From the NCBI GenBank assembly GCA_964578535.1, contig CAZODI010000002.1, positions 88,125 to 152,124 of the forward strand: a stretch of DNA of 64,000 nt, given 5' to 3'. This document shows, in pieces, positions 1 to 8,417 of the stretch. This stretch comes from PHBD01 sp964578535 (lineage in GTDB: Bacteria > Desulfobacterota > Syntrophia > Syntrophales > PHBD01). The stretch's first letter is position 1; each line of letters begins with the position of its first letter. The notes beneath the pieces were generated by a model that was not told the DNA's origin, searched no databases, and saw only the letters and a program-made list of their open reading frames with translations. Both the position numbers and the translations under genes were made by a program.

Positions 1-1
1 A

Positions 2-295
2 ATTGAATTTATCAGCGGCTCCTATTCGCTGACCGGGGAAGGCCGGATGCCCTTCAACGGACGGGAAGTTCTCTACGCTGTCGGGGTCGCCATGTTGGAC
101 CGGTCTTGCTGCGGGAGCGGAGGGTGCCGATTCCTGAAGGTTCCCGGATACCTTCTCCGCTGGCAGTACCGGACCGGAGAGGACGGGCGGCCGGTCAGCC
201 GTGTCGAGCCGGTACGGGACGAGGCCGAGCGGATGGAGATCCGGCGGCTTCTGGAGCGGCAATTTCCTTATTCCCAGGTGAATTTTTCTTCCTGA
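2..295 (+). CDS. Hypothetical protein, 5' end outside the window
   Basis: An open frame runs in from the window edge and ends at a TGA, giving about 97 visible residues. The first in-frame ATG is at 47, but the frame stays open and protein-like upstream of it, so the real start is probably outside the window. A Cys-rich stretch (CCGSGGC) sits mid-protein and the C-terminal third is charged and probably helical. There is no signal peptide or membrane segment in the visible part. I do not recognise the family. It lies 117 bp upstream of the transketolase pair on the same strand and could share its transcript. Confidence 0.6.
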   Translation: MEFISGSYSLTGEGRMPFNGREVLYAVGVAMLDRSCCGSGGCRFLKVPGYLLRWQYRTGEDGRPVSRVEPVRDEAERMEIRRLLERQFPYSQVNFSS

Positions 296-412
296 AAGCC
301 GCCGCTCATCCCGGCGGCGAATTTGCCGTCCGGCATCACGGGATACCGGATGTGACGGATATTTCCCGGCGGGACATACAATCCTGTCTCCCTTGAAAGA
401 AACGGCAAGGGT

Positions 413-1267
413 GTGTTAGGGTCCATGACCACGATGAGAGAGGAAAGATCATTGGAGTCCCTTCAAGAAACGGCGCGCAACCTGCGCATCCGAATCCTGC
501 GCATGCTCCATGAGGCGAAATCGGGGCACACGGGAGGTTCCCTTTCCGCGGCGGACATCATCACCGCCCTGTACTTCCATGTCATGAGGCACCGTCCGGA
601 CAATCCGGAATGGCCGGGCCGGGATCGTTTCGTCCTTTCCAAGGGGCACGCGGCGCCGGCGCTTTATACCGCCCTGGCCATGGCGGGTTATTTCGACGAG
701 GGCCTTTTGGCCACCCTCCGGAAGGTCCACAGCTGCCTCCAGGGGCATCCGAACGCCCGCTGCACGCCGGGTGTGGATGCCACCTCAGGCTCCCTGGGTC
801 AGGGGCTCTCGGTGGCCAACGGCATCGCTTTGGGGCTGCGCCTCGACGGAAACGAGGCTTCCGTGTACGCGCTCCTGGGGGACGGCGAGGTGCAGGAGGG
901 GCAGGTCTGGGAGGCAGCCATGACGGCGGCGCACCGGCGCCTCGGAAAGGTGCTGGCGATTGTCGACAACAACGGGTTGCAGATCGACGGGTTCGTGAAG
1001 GACGTGAAAGGGGTCGAGCCGCTGGCCGACAAGTGGCGCTCTTTCGGGTGGGATGTCCGGGTCGTGGATGGGCACGATTTCAGCTCCCTGATCCCGGCTC
1101 TTGAATCGGTGAAAGGAAAGCCCCTCGTGGACACCCCGACCATGCTGATCGCGCGGACGGTGAAGGGCAAGGGGGTCTCCATCTTTGAGAATCAGGTAAA
1201 ATATCACGGCGTGGCACCCTCGGACGACGAGCTGGCGCGGGCGCTGCAGGAACTGGGGGCGGCATGA
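413..1267 (+). CDS. Transketolase, N-terminal (TPP-binding) subunit
   Basis: N-terminal half of a split transketolase, which moves two-carbon ketol units between sugar phosphates in the non-oxidative pentose phosphate pathway; cytoplasmic. Residues 36-43 (KSGHTGGS) and the thiamine diphosphate motif from GDG (156-158) to NN (186-187) are intact. At 284 aa it matches the N-terminal subunit of split enzymes rather than the roughly 650-residue fused form. The start is uncertain: GTG at 413 or ATG at 425 or 434, none with an ideal ribosome-binding site. The stop overlaps the next start by 4 bp (ATGA), so the two halves are translationally coupled. A related two-subunit TPP enzyme is possible, but the pairing argues for transketolase. 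Confidence 0.93.
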   Translation: MLGSMTTMREERSLESLQETARNLRIRILRMLHEAKSGHTGGSLSAADIITALYFHVMRHRPDNPEWPGRDRFVLSKGHAAPALYTALAMAGYFDEGLLATLRKVHSCLQGHPNARCTPGVDATSGSLGQGLSVANGIALGLRLDGNEASVYALLGDGEVQEGQVWEAAMTAAHRRLGKVLAIVDNNGLQIDGFVKDVKGVEPLADKWRSFGWDVRVVDGHDFSSLIPALESVKGKPLVDTPTMLIARTVKGKGVSIFENQVKYHGVAPSDDELARALQELGAA

Positions 1268-2205
1268 CGGAAACCCTGGGCATACGGGAGGCATACGGCG
1301 AGGCCCTGGTGGAGCTGGGACGGGAAAACCGGGACATCGTCGTCCTGGACGCGGACCTTTCCGCCTCCACCATGACGAAACTCTTCGCCCGGGAATTCCC
1401 GGAGCGTTTCTTCGACATGGGCGTGGCCGAACAGGACATGATGGGAACGGCCGCAGGGCTTGCCCTGGCGGGGAAGACCGCCTTCGCCAGCACCTTTGCC
1501 GTCTTTGCCACCGGGCGTGCCTGGGAACAGATCCGGCAGGCCATCGCGTACCCGCAGATCAATGTCAAGATCGTGGCCAGCCATGGCGGCGTCTCCGTGG
1601 GAGAAGACGGGGCGAGCCACCAGATGACGGAAGATCTCGCCCTCATGCGGGCCATGCCGAACATGCGGGTCATCGTTCCCGCCGACGCTCACGAGACAAA
1701 GGCAATCCTCCGGCTGGTCGCCGAAACCCCGGGGCCGTTCTACGTACGGACCTCCCGGATGAAATTCCCCGTGATCTACAAACCCGGTGTGTCGTTCCGG
1801 CTCGGCCGGGGGGACATCCTCCGTCCCGGCTCGGACGTGTCGATTATCGCCTGCGGCTACATGGTCCATCCCGCACTGCAAGCGGCGGATTCGCTCCGGG
1901 CGAAGGGAATCACCGCCCGGGTCGTGAACATGCCGACGCTCAAGCCCATCGACGAGGAACTGATCCTGGCCTGCGCCCGGGAGACGAAGGGCATTGTCAC
2001 TGTCGAGGAGCACTCGATCATCGGCGGCCTGGGAAGCGCCGTCTGCGAGGTTCTCTGCGAGAGCAGGCCGGCGCCGGTCCGGCGCGTCGGGGTGAGGGAC
2101 CAGTTCTGCTCGTCCGGCAGGGCGGACGATCTGTTCGAAGAGTATGGACTGACGGCCGGGAACATCGTCCGGACCGCGGAGGATCTGCTCCGAATCTCGC
2201 CCTGA
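1264..2205 (+). CDS. Transketolase, C-terminal (pyrimidine-binding) subunit
   Basis: Second half of the split transketolase (313 aa), holding the pyrimidine-binding domain (about residues 5-170) and the C-terminal transketolase domain (about 190-310). The stretch DMGVAEQDMMGTAAGLAL carries the conserved Glu that activates the TPP aminopyrimidine ring, and SHGGVSVGEDGASHQ is the usual substrate and cofactor loop. It overlaps the upstream subunit by 4 bp and should form a complex with it. A hairpin follows directly after the stop. Confidence 0.93.
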   Translation: MTETLGIREAYGEALVELGRENRDIVVLDADLSASTMTKLFAREFPERFFDMGVAEQDMMGTAAGLALAGKTAFASTFAVFATGRAWEQIRQAIAYPQINVKIVASHGGVSVGEDGASHQMTEDLALMRAMPNMRVIVPADAHETKAILRLVAETPGPFYVRTSRMKFPVIYKPGVSFRLGRGDILRPGSDVSIIACGYMVHPALQAADSLRAKGITARVVNMPTLKPIDEELILACARETKGIVTVEEHSIIGGLGSAVCEVLCESRPAPVRRVGVRDQFCSSGRADDLFEEYGLTAGNIVRTAEDLLRISP

Positions 2206-2237
2206 TTCCCGGAATCTGTCCCTGCTGTCCGGGAATC
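2204..2237 (+). terminator. Hairpin after the transketolase pair
   Basis: A perfect 10-bp inverted repeat (GATTCCCGGA / TCCGGGAATC, 14-nt loop) overlaps the tkt stop codon. A second 6-bp hairpin (AGAATC/GATTCT) follows. There is no clean T-run, so termination strength is uncertain. Confidence 0.45.
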
Positions 2238-2267
2238 CAAGAATCCCCTTGATTCTCCCTTTCCGTT

Positions 2268-2282
2268 ATGGGAAATTCCCAT
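2268..2282. promoter_or_regulatory. Dyad upstream of the lipoprotein operon
   Basis: ATGGGAAATTCCCAT has 7-bp arms around one central base. It ends about 8 bp before the Shine-Dalgarno sequence of the first CsgG-like gene. This fits an operator or a short RNA hairpin. No regulator is assigned. Confidence 0.3.
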
Positions 2283-2302
2283 CCTGTCCAAGGGGGAATA
2301 CC

Positions 2303-3391
2303 ATGATCGACACCCGCATTCATCTGTCCGTTCGCCAACGTGTTTTCAGGATCCTTCCCGTTTTTATCCCGGCCTTTTTCATCTGTCTTGCCCTGTCGGG
2401 ATGTGCCACCAAGGTCCGGGTGAACATGCTGCAGCCCGCGGCGTACCACCAGGCATCGCTGACCAAGGCGGTGGCAGTCGTTCCGTTCGGCGGTCCCGAC
2501 GGCGCCGGCTTCGCAGCCGAGATCGAAGGGGTCCTGGCCAGCATCAACATCGACGACCGGCCCTATTTCTCCCTGGTGGACCGCCAGTCCCTCAGCCGGA
2601 TCATCAGCGAGCAGAAATTTTCCCAGAGCGGACTGGTGGACCCGAGCACCGCCGCCAAACTGGGCCGCATGGTAGGGGCGCAGGGGATCTATACAGGGAC
2701 GGTGACGGCATCGGATGTGAAAGAACAGCGATACCGGGAGCAGCGCCGGGAGTGCATCGAGCGGGAGGCGAAAAAGAAGGACGCGGGCTTTTTCGACGTG
2801 CCCAAATGCCTGAAGTACCGCAACTACTCCGTAAACTGCCTGAAGCGGGACGTGACGTTCGCCGTCACGCCCAAGCTGATCGACGTATCGACGGGTCGCG
2901 TCCTGTATTCCCGGAACCTGGGCGGCTCGACCAGCTCATCCGGCTGCTCCGACGGGACGCAGCCCAAGGGCGGGGACGAACTTCTGGAGCAGGTGAAGGA
3001 CACGGCGAGGGCCCAGTTCCGCAGGGACGTGGCTCCCTTCTACGTGACCGTGGAGATCGCGCTCATGGACATGACCGACGGGATCGCCACCGCGGAGCCC
3101 AAGGACTCCCTGAAGAGGGGGATCGATTACGCCGGCCGGGGCCGGCTGGACGCGGCCTGCGAGATCTGGGGAGCGGCGAGGATCCAGGCCCCTGCATCGC
3201 CGGCCCTTCTGTACAACCTGGGTGTCTGCGCGGAGAGCCGCGGCGACGCCGACGCCGCCCTGTCCCTGTACCGCCAGGCCGACAAGCTGCTCGGCAAGCC
3301 CGATGACGACATTACGGCCGCCCTGAACCGGGTTTCGGCAGTGATCAAAAACCGCATGAAGCTGCAACAGCAGCTCCAACCGAAGGGTTGA
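2303..3391 (+). CDS. CsgG-like outer-membrane lipoprotein with TPR-like C-terminus
   Basis: A 362-aa predicted lipoprotein. A hydrophobic signal ends in the lipobox ALSG-C, with the lipidated Cys at residue 34. Residues about 55-190 resemble the CsgG/LpoB/FlgO family: VVPFGG, then FSLVDRQSLSRIISEQ and a G-x-VD-x4-AAKLGRMVGAQGIYTG block. Four to five extra Cys lie between about 145 and 215 and may form disulfides. The last 90 residues look like one or two TPR helical hairpins (SPALLYNLGVCAESRGD). ATG 2303 was chosen because AGGGGGAA lies just upstream and the signal peptide then starts normally. It is first of three coupled envelope genes. Family members form secretion pores (CsgG) or flagellar/cell-wall accessory proteins (FlgO, LpoB); the specific role is unknown. 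Confidence 0.8.
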   Translation: MIDTRIHLSVRQRVFRILPVFIPAFFICLALSGCATKVRVNMLQPAAYHQASLTKAVAVVPFGGPDGAGFAAEIEGVLASINIDDRPYFSLVDRQSLSRIISEQKFSQSGLVDPSTAAKLGRMVGAQGIYTGTVTASDVKEQRYREQRRECIEREAKKKDAGFFDVPKCLKYRNYSVNCLKRDVTFAVTPKLIDVSTGRVLYSRNLGGSTSSSGCSDGTQPKGGDELLEQVKDTARAQFRRDVAPFYVTVEIALMDMTDGIATAEPKDSLKRGIDYAGRGRLDAACEIWGAARIQAPASPALLYNLGVCAESRGDADAALSLYRQADKLLGKPDDDITAALNRVSAVIKNRMKLQQQLQPKG

Positions 3392-3422
3392 GCCGGCCCG
3401 TTTGAGAGAGGAGGAAGCACAT

Positions 3423-4568
3423 ATGCGCAGTGTTCGTTGGTGGATGATCGGTTTCTGGATTTTGCTGGTGTTTCCGGGGATGCATACCGATGCGGCCGCC
3501 CAGCAGAAATGTGTCACTGCCGACGGGGAAGCGGTCGTCTTGAACAACGACCAGCCCTCGGCCCGGCTGGAGGCGATCGCCCGCGCCAAATGGGCCGCCA
3601 TTGAGAAGACCGTCGGGGTTGACGTCAAGGCGTCGAGTTTCGTGTCCAACTTCACCCTGGTGGAAGACGTCATGAAGACGAAGGTCGGCGGCTCCGTCAA
3701 GAGCTTCAAGGTTCTCGGGCAGAACCGCCAGGGGGAGACCCTGACGGTCACGATCAACGCGTGCATTGAACCGGCCAAGGCCCAGGAGGCCATCTCCTCC
3801 GAGTTGGCCCTGAACAGCGGCATCGCCCTGTTTATCCCGGCCAGGAAGCCCTCCGCCAGGGGTGGGGACGAGTTCGAAGAGACGAATATTCTCTCTGAAA
3901 AGCTCATCGGCAAGCTGACGGAGCAGAACTTCAAGGTTATCGATGCGGCGCCGTCCAACCCCTCGGACGCAGTGGCCATCGAGCGGATGGCCAGGAGCGG
4001 CAGCACCATGGCCGTCCGAAGCATGCTCTACAAGTATCTGTCCAATGTTGTCGTCGTCGGAAAGATCGATTACACGATCTCGACGAAGAAGGGAGAAGAC
4101 ATCGGCTACGGCCTGTCCATGCCCTTCAACAACGTGACGGTGCGCCTGACATATCGGATGCTGGCGAAGAACAACCGGACGGGGAACATGGAGATCCTGA
4201 CGGCAGACGCAGTCTCCGGGAGAGGGCTGGCGAACAACGTCGAAGACGCCGCCGCCCGCGGCATGGAAGACCTGGTAGAGAGACTGTCTCCGAAAGTGCT
4301 TGATACGGCGCATAAATTCATCCGGGGAAACGTCCGAAAAGTCCGCGTGAAAGTCAACGGCGTCAAGGATCTGGACACAAACATCGAGGTCAAGGGAGCC
4401 CTTCAGAACACCGTATGGGTGACCGGCGTCGATGAAAATGAGATGGGCGAGTTCACCGTCAGCTACCCGGAGAATCCCCTCTACCTGGCCAACAGCCTTC
4501 GGCAGAAGGGGGACTTCGCCCTTGTGAACTTCACGCCCTATTCGCTGACCTTTAACTATCGCCGATGA
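3423..4568 (+). CDS. FlgT/LPP20-like exported protein
   Basis: A 381-aa exported protein. A signal peptide covers about the first 26 residues (WMIGFWILLVFPGMHTDAAA). Residues about 30-125 match by eye the N-terminal FlgT/LPP20-type domain (ADGEAVVLNND, then an Ala/Arg-rich helix, then VGGSVKSFKVL). The middle part (about 130-290) has the alpha/beta pattern of the TolB-N/CsgG-like middle domain of FlgT. ATG 3423 has GAGAGGAGG upstream. The gene ends in an ATGA overlap with the second CsgG-like lipoprotein. In Vibrio, FlgT works with the lipoproteins FlgO and FlgP around the flagellar motor, but no flagellar gene is present here, so a different envelope assembly is likely. Confidence 0.7.
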   Translation: MRSVRWWMIGFWILLVFPGMHTDAAAQQKCVTADGEAVVLNNDQPSARLEAIARAKWAAIEKTVGVDVKASSFVSNFTLVEDVMKTKVGGSVKSFKVLGQNRQGETLTVTINACIEPAKAQEAISSELALNSGIALFIPARKPSARGGDEFEETNILSEKLIGKLTEQNFKVIDAAPSNPSDAVAIERMARSGSTMAVRSMLYKYLSNVVVVGKIDYTISTKKGEDIGYGLSMPFNNVTVRLTYRMLAKNNRTGNMEILTADAVSGRGLANNVEDAAARGMEDLVERLSPKVLDTAHKFIRGNVRKVRVKVNGVKDLDTNIEVKGALQNTVWVTGVDENEMGEFTVSYPENPLYLANSLRQKGDFALVNFTPYSLTFNYRR

Positions 4569-5791
4569 AAGGGAGACGGATGTACGGCAGACTGGGAAAC
4601 GTGCTGTTCCTGGCCGTTATTCTGGCCGGCTGCGTTGCCAGTGGGGCGGCGGTCCAGATCGATTCCGCCTCGTTCCTGCCCGACCGGGTATCCCGGGAGA
4701 CTGTGCCGGACTGCTGCAGAGCCCTGTACGACACGGCCTCGACGCGGGTGGCCATCGCCCCCTTCTCGAACAACACCCCCTTCGACTATGCCAAAGAGGT
4801 TCAGGTTCACGTGGAGGGGACATCGGATCGCCAGGTCCGGGGGGCTGCCGCCGGCAGGGCGACGCGGAGCACGGCCGGGGTTGTCTGGGGAACCGACGAT
4901 CGCCGCCGGTTCCAGCAGGATACCCGGATGACCCAGCAGGAGATGAACTCGAAACTGAGCGAATCCCTGGAGGACTCCGTCCTGGATCAGATCCGGGGAA
5001 TCCCGGGAGTCCGCGTCTATACGCGGAAGGAGCTGGCCAAGGTCTTCGACGAGATGAAACTCCAGCAGTCGGGCATGGTGGACCAGTCCACGGCGGTGCA
5101 GCTTGGAAAACTGGCCGGGGCCAAGTACATTGTCACCGGCTCTTTCAACAACATCGCCCTCGCGTATCGGAGCACCCAGTCCATCCAGAGGGGAGGCCGC
5201 GACGTGGGCCGGCGGGCGGCGGACCAGCGCAAGGGAGACGACGCCCTCTGGGCGGCCCTGGCAGGGCATGCCGTGGCGGCGGTTGCAGAGGCCGCGGAAG
5301 GCTGGAGCGTGGAGGCGGAGGTCCTGGTCCGGGTCCTGGACGTGGAGAGCGGGGAGGTGATTTTCTCCAAGAGATTCTCCGGGAAGGAAAGCCTGGGAAA
5401 GATGCCGTATCCCGGTTTTGCCGAGGTTGTCGGCGGGGTCAAGAAGGCGGGAACGAAGAACATGGAGGACCTGCGGCCGGCACTTTCCAGGAATTTTTCC
5501 GCCCGCGGTTACGTCATCCAGACGAAAACCAGCCCCGACGGAAGCCGGCGCATCGCCCTCGTCAGCCTGGGAAGCAAGGCGGGTGTAAAGGAAAACCTTC
5601 AGTTGTCCGTCTACGCGTTCTCGGAGGTGGAAGACCCCGTCAGCGGCCAGAAGACCTGCGACCAGTCCCGGCTGCCGGTCGTCCTGCGGATTACCGACCA
5701 GATTCAGCATGACAAGGCCTGGGCGGCCATTGAGGGGGACCCGCAGGGCATACAGCGGGTGAAGGCGGGACAGTTCGTTGAGACACGGTGA
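4565..5791 (+). CDS. CsgG-like lipoprotein, second copy
   Basis: A 408-aa lipoprotein (403 aa if ATG 4580, which has GGGAG upstream, is used). The signal ends in the lipobox ILAG-C at Cys 23. The CsgG-like core is clear: VAIAPFSNNTPF, then TRKELAKVFDEMKLQQSGMV and QLGKLAGAKYIVTGSF. It is a diverged paralogue of the first gene of this operon. An inserted Gly/Arg-rich stretch (about 85-115) and a C-terminal beta-rich domain with KxGVKENLQLSVY replace the TPR part. The start overlaps the FlgT-like stop (ATGA), so two lipoproteins and one periplasmic protein are made together, suggesting one envelope complex. Confidence 0.75.
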   Translation: MKGRRMYGRLGNVLFLAVILAGCVASGAAVQIDSASFLPDRVSRETVPDCCRALYDTASTRVAIAPFSNNTPFDYAKEVQVHVEGTSDRQVRGAAAGRATRSTAGVVWGTDDRRRFQQDTRMTQQEMNSKLSESLEDSVLDQIRGIPGVRVYTRKELAKVFDEMKLQQSGMVDQSTAVQLGKLAGAKYIVTGSFNNIALAYRSTQSIQRGGRDVGRRAADQRKGDDALWAALAGHAVAAVAEAAEGWSVEAEVLVRVLDVESGEVIFSKRFSGKESLGKMPYPGFAEVVGGVKKAGTKNMEDLRPALSRNFSARGYVIQTKTSPDGSRRIALVSLGSKAGVKENLQLSVYAFSEVEDPVSGQKTCDQSRLPVVLRITDQIQHDKAWAAIEGDPQGIQRVKAGQFVETR

Positions 5792-5812
5792 TCATCGGGG
5801 CGAACCGGCCCG

Positions 5813-6262
5813 TTATCCCTTCCGGATGAAGTGGGGCATGCTTTCCGGGATCTGCAGGATCAGCTCGAAGAAACCCGAGTAAACGCCATCGCGATACCAT
5901 GGGGACTGGAAGATCAATCTTCGGGTCCCTTTCTTTTCCACGGTGTACACGTTCTGTTCCCGCTGCTCCATGATCGTCAGGAGCTTTGTCCGCGCCGGCT
6001 CGGGGTGGCAGTCCAGGACGTTCGAGCCTACCAGCGCCTTCCCTCCCTGCGATTCGAATGAGCGGTCCGCCCGGCTGTTCATGTAGAGGATCGTTCCCTT
6101 CTCGTCGCAGACCGTCAGGGAAAAGGGCAATCCCATCAGCCATGGTCCCAGGTTGTTCAGGAATTCTTCCGGCACTGCACAGACCTCTCTCCCTGCCAGG
6201 GTAACGGGTTCTCCGGGTGGTTCACCCCGTATTGTCATCGAAGCCGGGTTATCGTCGAACAA
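5813..6262 (-). CDS. Single-domain PAS protein
   Basis: A small (149 aa) protein made almost entirely of one PAS domain (about residues 38-140). LPFSLTVCDEKGTILYMN opens the fold, and GSNVLDCHPEPARTKL plus the aromatic strand IFQSPWYRDG match stand-alone PAS proteins of anaerobes. No output domain is attached, so it is probably a ligand or redox sensor acting on another protein. The start is uncertain: TTG 6262 is the longest; ATG 6238 is equally possible. It converges with the CsgG-like operon, 21 bp apart. Confidence 0.75.
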   Translation of the reverse strand: MFDDNPASMTIRGEPPGEPVTLAGREVCAVPEEFLNNLGPWLMGLPFSLTVCDEKGTILYMNSRADRSFESQGGKALVGSNVLDCHPEPARTKLLTIMEQREQNVYTVEKKGTRRLIFQSPWYRDGVYSGFFELILQIPESMPHFIRKG

Positions 6263-6321
6263 TCCCGCGCGCTTCCGCCGACCATCCCGAATCGGCCCTG
6301 TCTTTCCCGGTGTTCAACGGC

Positions 6322-6759
6322 TCACAACTCGGACGTACAGTGGGGACAGCGGACCGCCTTGACGGGGATCTCGGTGAAGCACTTCGGGCACTCCTTGGTG
6401 GTTGCTTCCGCCGGGGCTTCCCGCTTCAGCCGGTTCATGCCCCGGATGACAAGAAACACCGAGAAGGCGACGATGAGGAAGCTGATAATGGTGTTGATGA
6501 AAAGACCATAGTTGAGCGTCACCGCACCGGCCTTCTTTGCCTCTGCCAGCGCCGCGTAGGGGCCTGCCGCGGCGCCTTCCTTCAGGACCACGTAAAGGTT
6601 CGAGAAGTCCACGTTGCCCAGGAGCATCCCGATGGGGGGCATGATGACGTCGTCTACCAGGGATTTCACGATCGTCCCGAAGGCGGCGCCGATGATGATG
6701 CCCACCGCCATGTCCACCACGTTTCCACGCATTGCAAACTCTTTGAATTCCTTCAACAT
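6322..6759 (-). CDS. mscL: Large-conductance mechanosensitive channel with C-terminal zinc ribbon
   Basis: MscL opens a wide inner-membrane pore under hypo-osmotic tension. The N-terminal amphipathic helix (MLKEFKEFAMRGNVVDMAVG), the pore-lining TM1 (IIIGAAFGTIVKSLVDDVIMPP) and TM2 (LFINTIISFLIVAFSVFLVI) are all present. A strong SD (AGGAGG) precedes the ATG. Unlike E. coli MscL, this 145-aa form ends in a CPKC-x11-CPHC zinc-ribbon (about residues 123-140) in place of the usual plain C-terminal helix. Confidence 0.96.
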   Translation of the reverse strand: MLKEFKEFAMRGNVVDMAVGIIIGAAFGTIVKSLVDDVIMPPIGMLLGNVDFSNLYVVLKEGAAAGPYAALAEAKKAGAVTLNYGLFINTIISFLIVAFSVFLVIRGMNRLKREAPAEATTKECPKCFTEIPVKAVRCPHCTSEL

Positions 6760-6794
6760 GATTGCCTCCTATGGCATGGATGGGTGCCGGACGG

Positions 6795-7376
6795 CTATGC
6801 TCCCTCTTTCCGGCGCTTCAACAGGTCCGCCCCTGCTCCCCAGGCTTTTCCTGCTTGAGAGCCAATGGTCCAGTAGCGGTTGTCCGGCATCGTCAGGAGC
6901 AGCGGGTTCATCTTGCGGATGTCCGGTTTCCCGTCTGTCAGGCAGGCATCCTCGACCCAGGCGGAGACGATCTCCCCGATGAACCAGTCGTTGGTCGGCA
7001 GGTCCATGGTCTGGACCAGCCTGCACTCCAGGCAGAGCGGGCAGGCTTCGATCAAGGGAGCGGTCTTCAGGGGTCCGAAGAAGCACTTGAAAATGCCCGA
7101 TTTGTCGGCCTTGCTCCCCGACACGAGGCCGCAGTAATCCGTTTCCTCCATCATGTCGGCAGACGGGAAATTCACGCTGAAGGTTCCGGTTTCATGGATT
7201 CCTTTTGACGAGTGGTGTCCCCGGCCGACGCCGATGCCGATCCAGGGGGGATCCGCATTCACCCGGGACACCCAGCCGAGCGGCATGAAATTGATCTTTC
7301 CCTCCACCATCGTCCCCAGCAGGGTGACAGGATTCGGGTACACGTAGACATTGGTGCCGATGGAGACTTTTCCCAT
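6795..7376 (-). CDS. Flavin reductase-like FMN-binding split-barrel protein
   Basis: A 193-aa protein of the flavin reductase-like family. VYPNPVTLLGTMVEGKINFMPLGW and PPWIGIGVGRGHHSSKGI form the FMN-binding strands, and GTFSVNFPSADM is the usual third motif. ATG 7376 is preceded by GGGAGGG, so the longer open frame upstream is not used. Members reduce flavins with NAD(P)H or act as flavoredoxin-type electron carriers in anaerobes; sequence alone cannot choose. It is transcribed away from the ABC operon. Confidence 0.9.
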   Translation of the reverse strand: MGKVSIGTNVYVYPNPVTLLGTMVEGKINFMPLGWVSRVNADPPWIGIGVGRGHHSSKGIHETGTFSVNFPSADMMEETDYCGLVSGSKADKSGIFKCFFGPLKTAPLIEACPLCLECRLVQTMDLPTNDWFIGEIVSAWVEDACLTDGKPDIRKMNPLLLTMPDNRYWTIGSQAGKAWGAGADLLKRRKEGA

Positions 7377-7508
7377 GACATGTCCCTCCCTGGGATTTCC
7401 GCGCTTTGGATTCCGGATTGGCCGGTGGTATTGCAATTATCCGGGAAATCCGTTAGAAGTCAAGAAATACCATGCCCTTACCGGGTGATCCCCGCTGATG
7501 GAGAACCT

Positions 7509-8414
7509 TTGTCCGATCTTGTCCTTCGAACCGTCAACCTGACCAAGCGCTACGGGAGCCGCCTGGCCGTGAACGGCCTGAGCATCGAGGTCCGCCGGGG
7601 TGACGTATTCGGATTCCTGGGGCCCAACGGGGCCGGCAAGAGCACGGCCATCCGGATGATCCTCCGCCTTGTCTTTCCGACGGAGGGAGACGTGGAGCTG
7701 TTCGGCCGCTCGCTTCGCCGGGACGGCCACAGGGTCCTTGAGCGGGTGGGCGCCATTGTCGAGAAGCCGGCCTTCTACGGCCACCTTTCGGCCTACCGGA
7801 ACCTCGAGATCTTAGGAGGGCTGAGGCGGCGCGCACCCCGGGCCCGCATCCTCGAGGGGCTGGAGAGGGTAGGCTTGCTGGACCGGGCGGATGACCGGGT
7901 GAAGACCTTCTCACACGGCATGAACCAGCGCCTGGGGCTGGCCCTGGCCCTGCTATCCGAGCCCGAGCTGATCATCCTGGACGAGCCCACGACGGGGCTG
8001 GATCCGCAGGGCGTGAAGGACGTCCGTGACCTGATCCGGGAACTGGCCCGGGAGCGGGGGATGACGGTCTTTCTTTCCTCCCATCTCCTCCACGAGGTGG
8101 AGATAACGGCCACGCGCATGGCCGTCATCCACCAGGGGCTTCTCCGGGTCGAAGGTGCCGTGCGGGAGCTGCTGGGGGAGGGGGAGGCGGTGGTGACGGT
8201 GAGCACGGACCGGCCGGAGGAGGCCGCCCGCTGGATCGAGGCCCGGGGCGGCTATCCGTTGCCGGAGCGGCGGGGCGAAGGATTCACCCTGAAGATGGAT
8301 CTTCGGCGGGTCCCGGAGCTGAACCGCGAGCTGGTCCAGGCGGGCTTCCAGGTCCAGGCCCTCATTCCTGAGCGCTCCCTGGAGACGTACTTCCTGAGCC
8401 TGGTGGGGGACTGA
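7509..8414 (+). CDS. ABC transporter ATP-binding protein
   Basis: ATPase of an ABC-2-type exporter, about 301 aa. Walker A is GPNGAGKS (residues 38-45), the signature is FSHGMNQRLG and Walker B is LIILDEPTTGLDP, followed by the switch His in SSHLLHE. The C-terminal 80 residues form the accessory domain common to this class. The start is probably TTG 7509, six bases after GGAG; GTG 7485 is the alternative. A longer open frame upstream lacks family similarity. It is followed 3 bp later by the permease. The substrate is unknown; similar pairs export antibiotics, lipids or act on copper enzymes. Confidence 0.92.
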   Translation: MSDLVLRTVNLTKRYGSRLAVNGLSIEVRRGDVFGFLGPNGAGKSTAIRMILRLVFPTEGDVELFGRSLRRDGHRVLERVGAIVEKPAFYGHLSAYRNLEILGGLRRRAPRARILEGLERVGLLDRADDRVKTFSHGMNQRLGLALALLSEPELIILDEPTTGLDPQGVKDVRDLIRELARERGMTVFLSSHLLHEVEITATRMAVIHQGLLRVEGAVRELLGEGEAVVTVSTDRPEEAARWIEARGGYPLPERRGEGFTLKMDLRRVPELNRELVQAGFQVQALIPERSLETYFLSLVGD

Positions 8415-8417
8415 ACC

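Noticed and set aside
2303..5791. Calling the lipoprotein operon curli or flagellar
   Set aside because: No CsgA/B/E/F, flagellar hook, ring or motor gene is nearby; only the domain families are shared.
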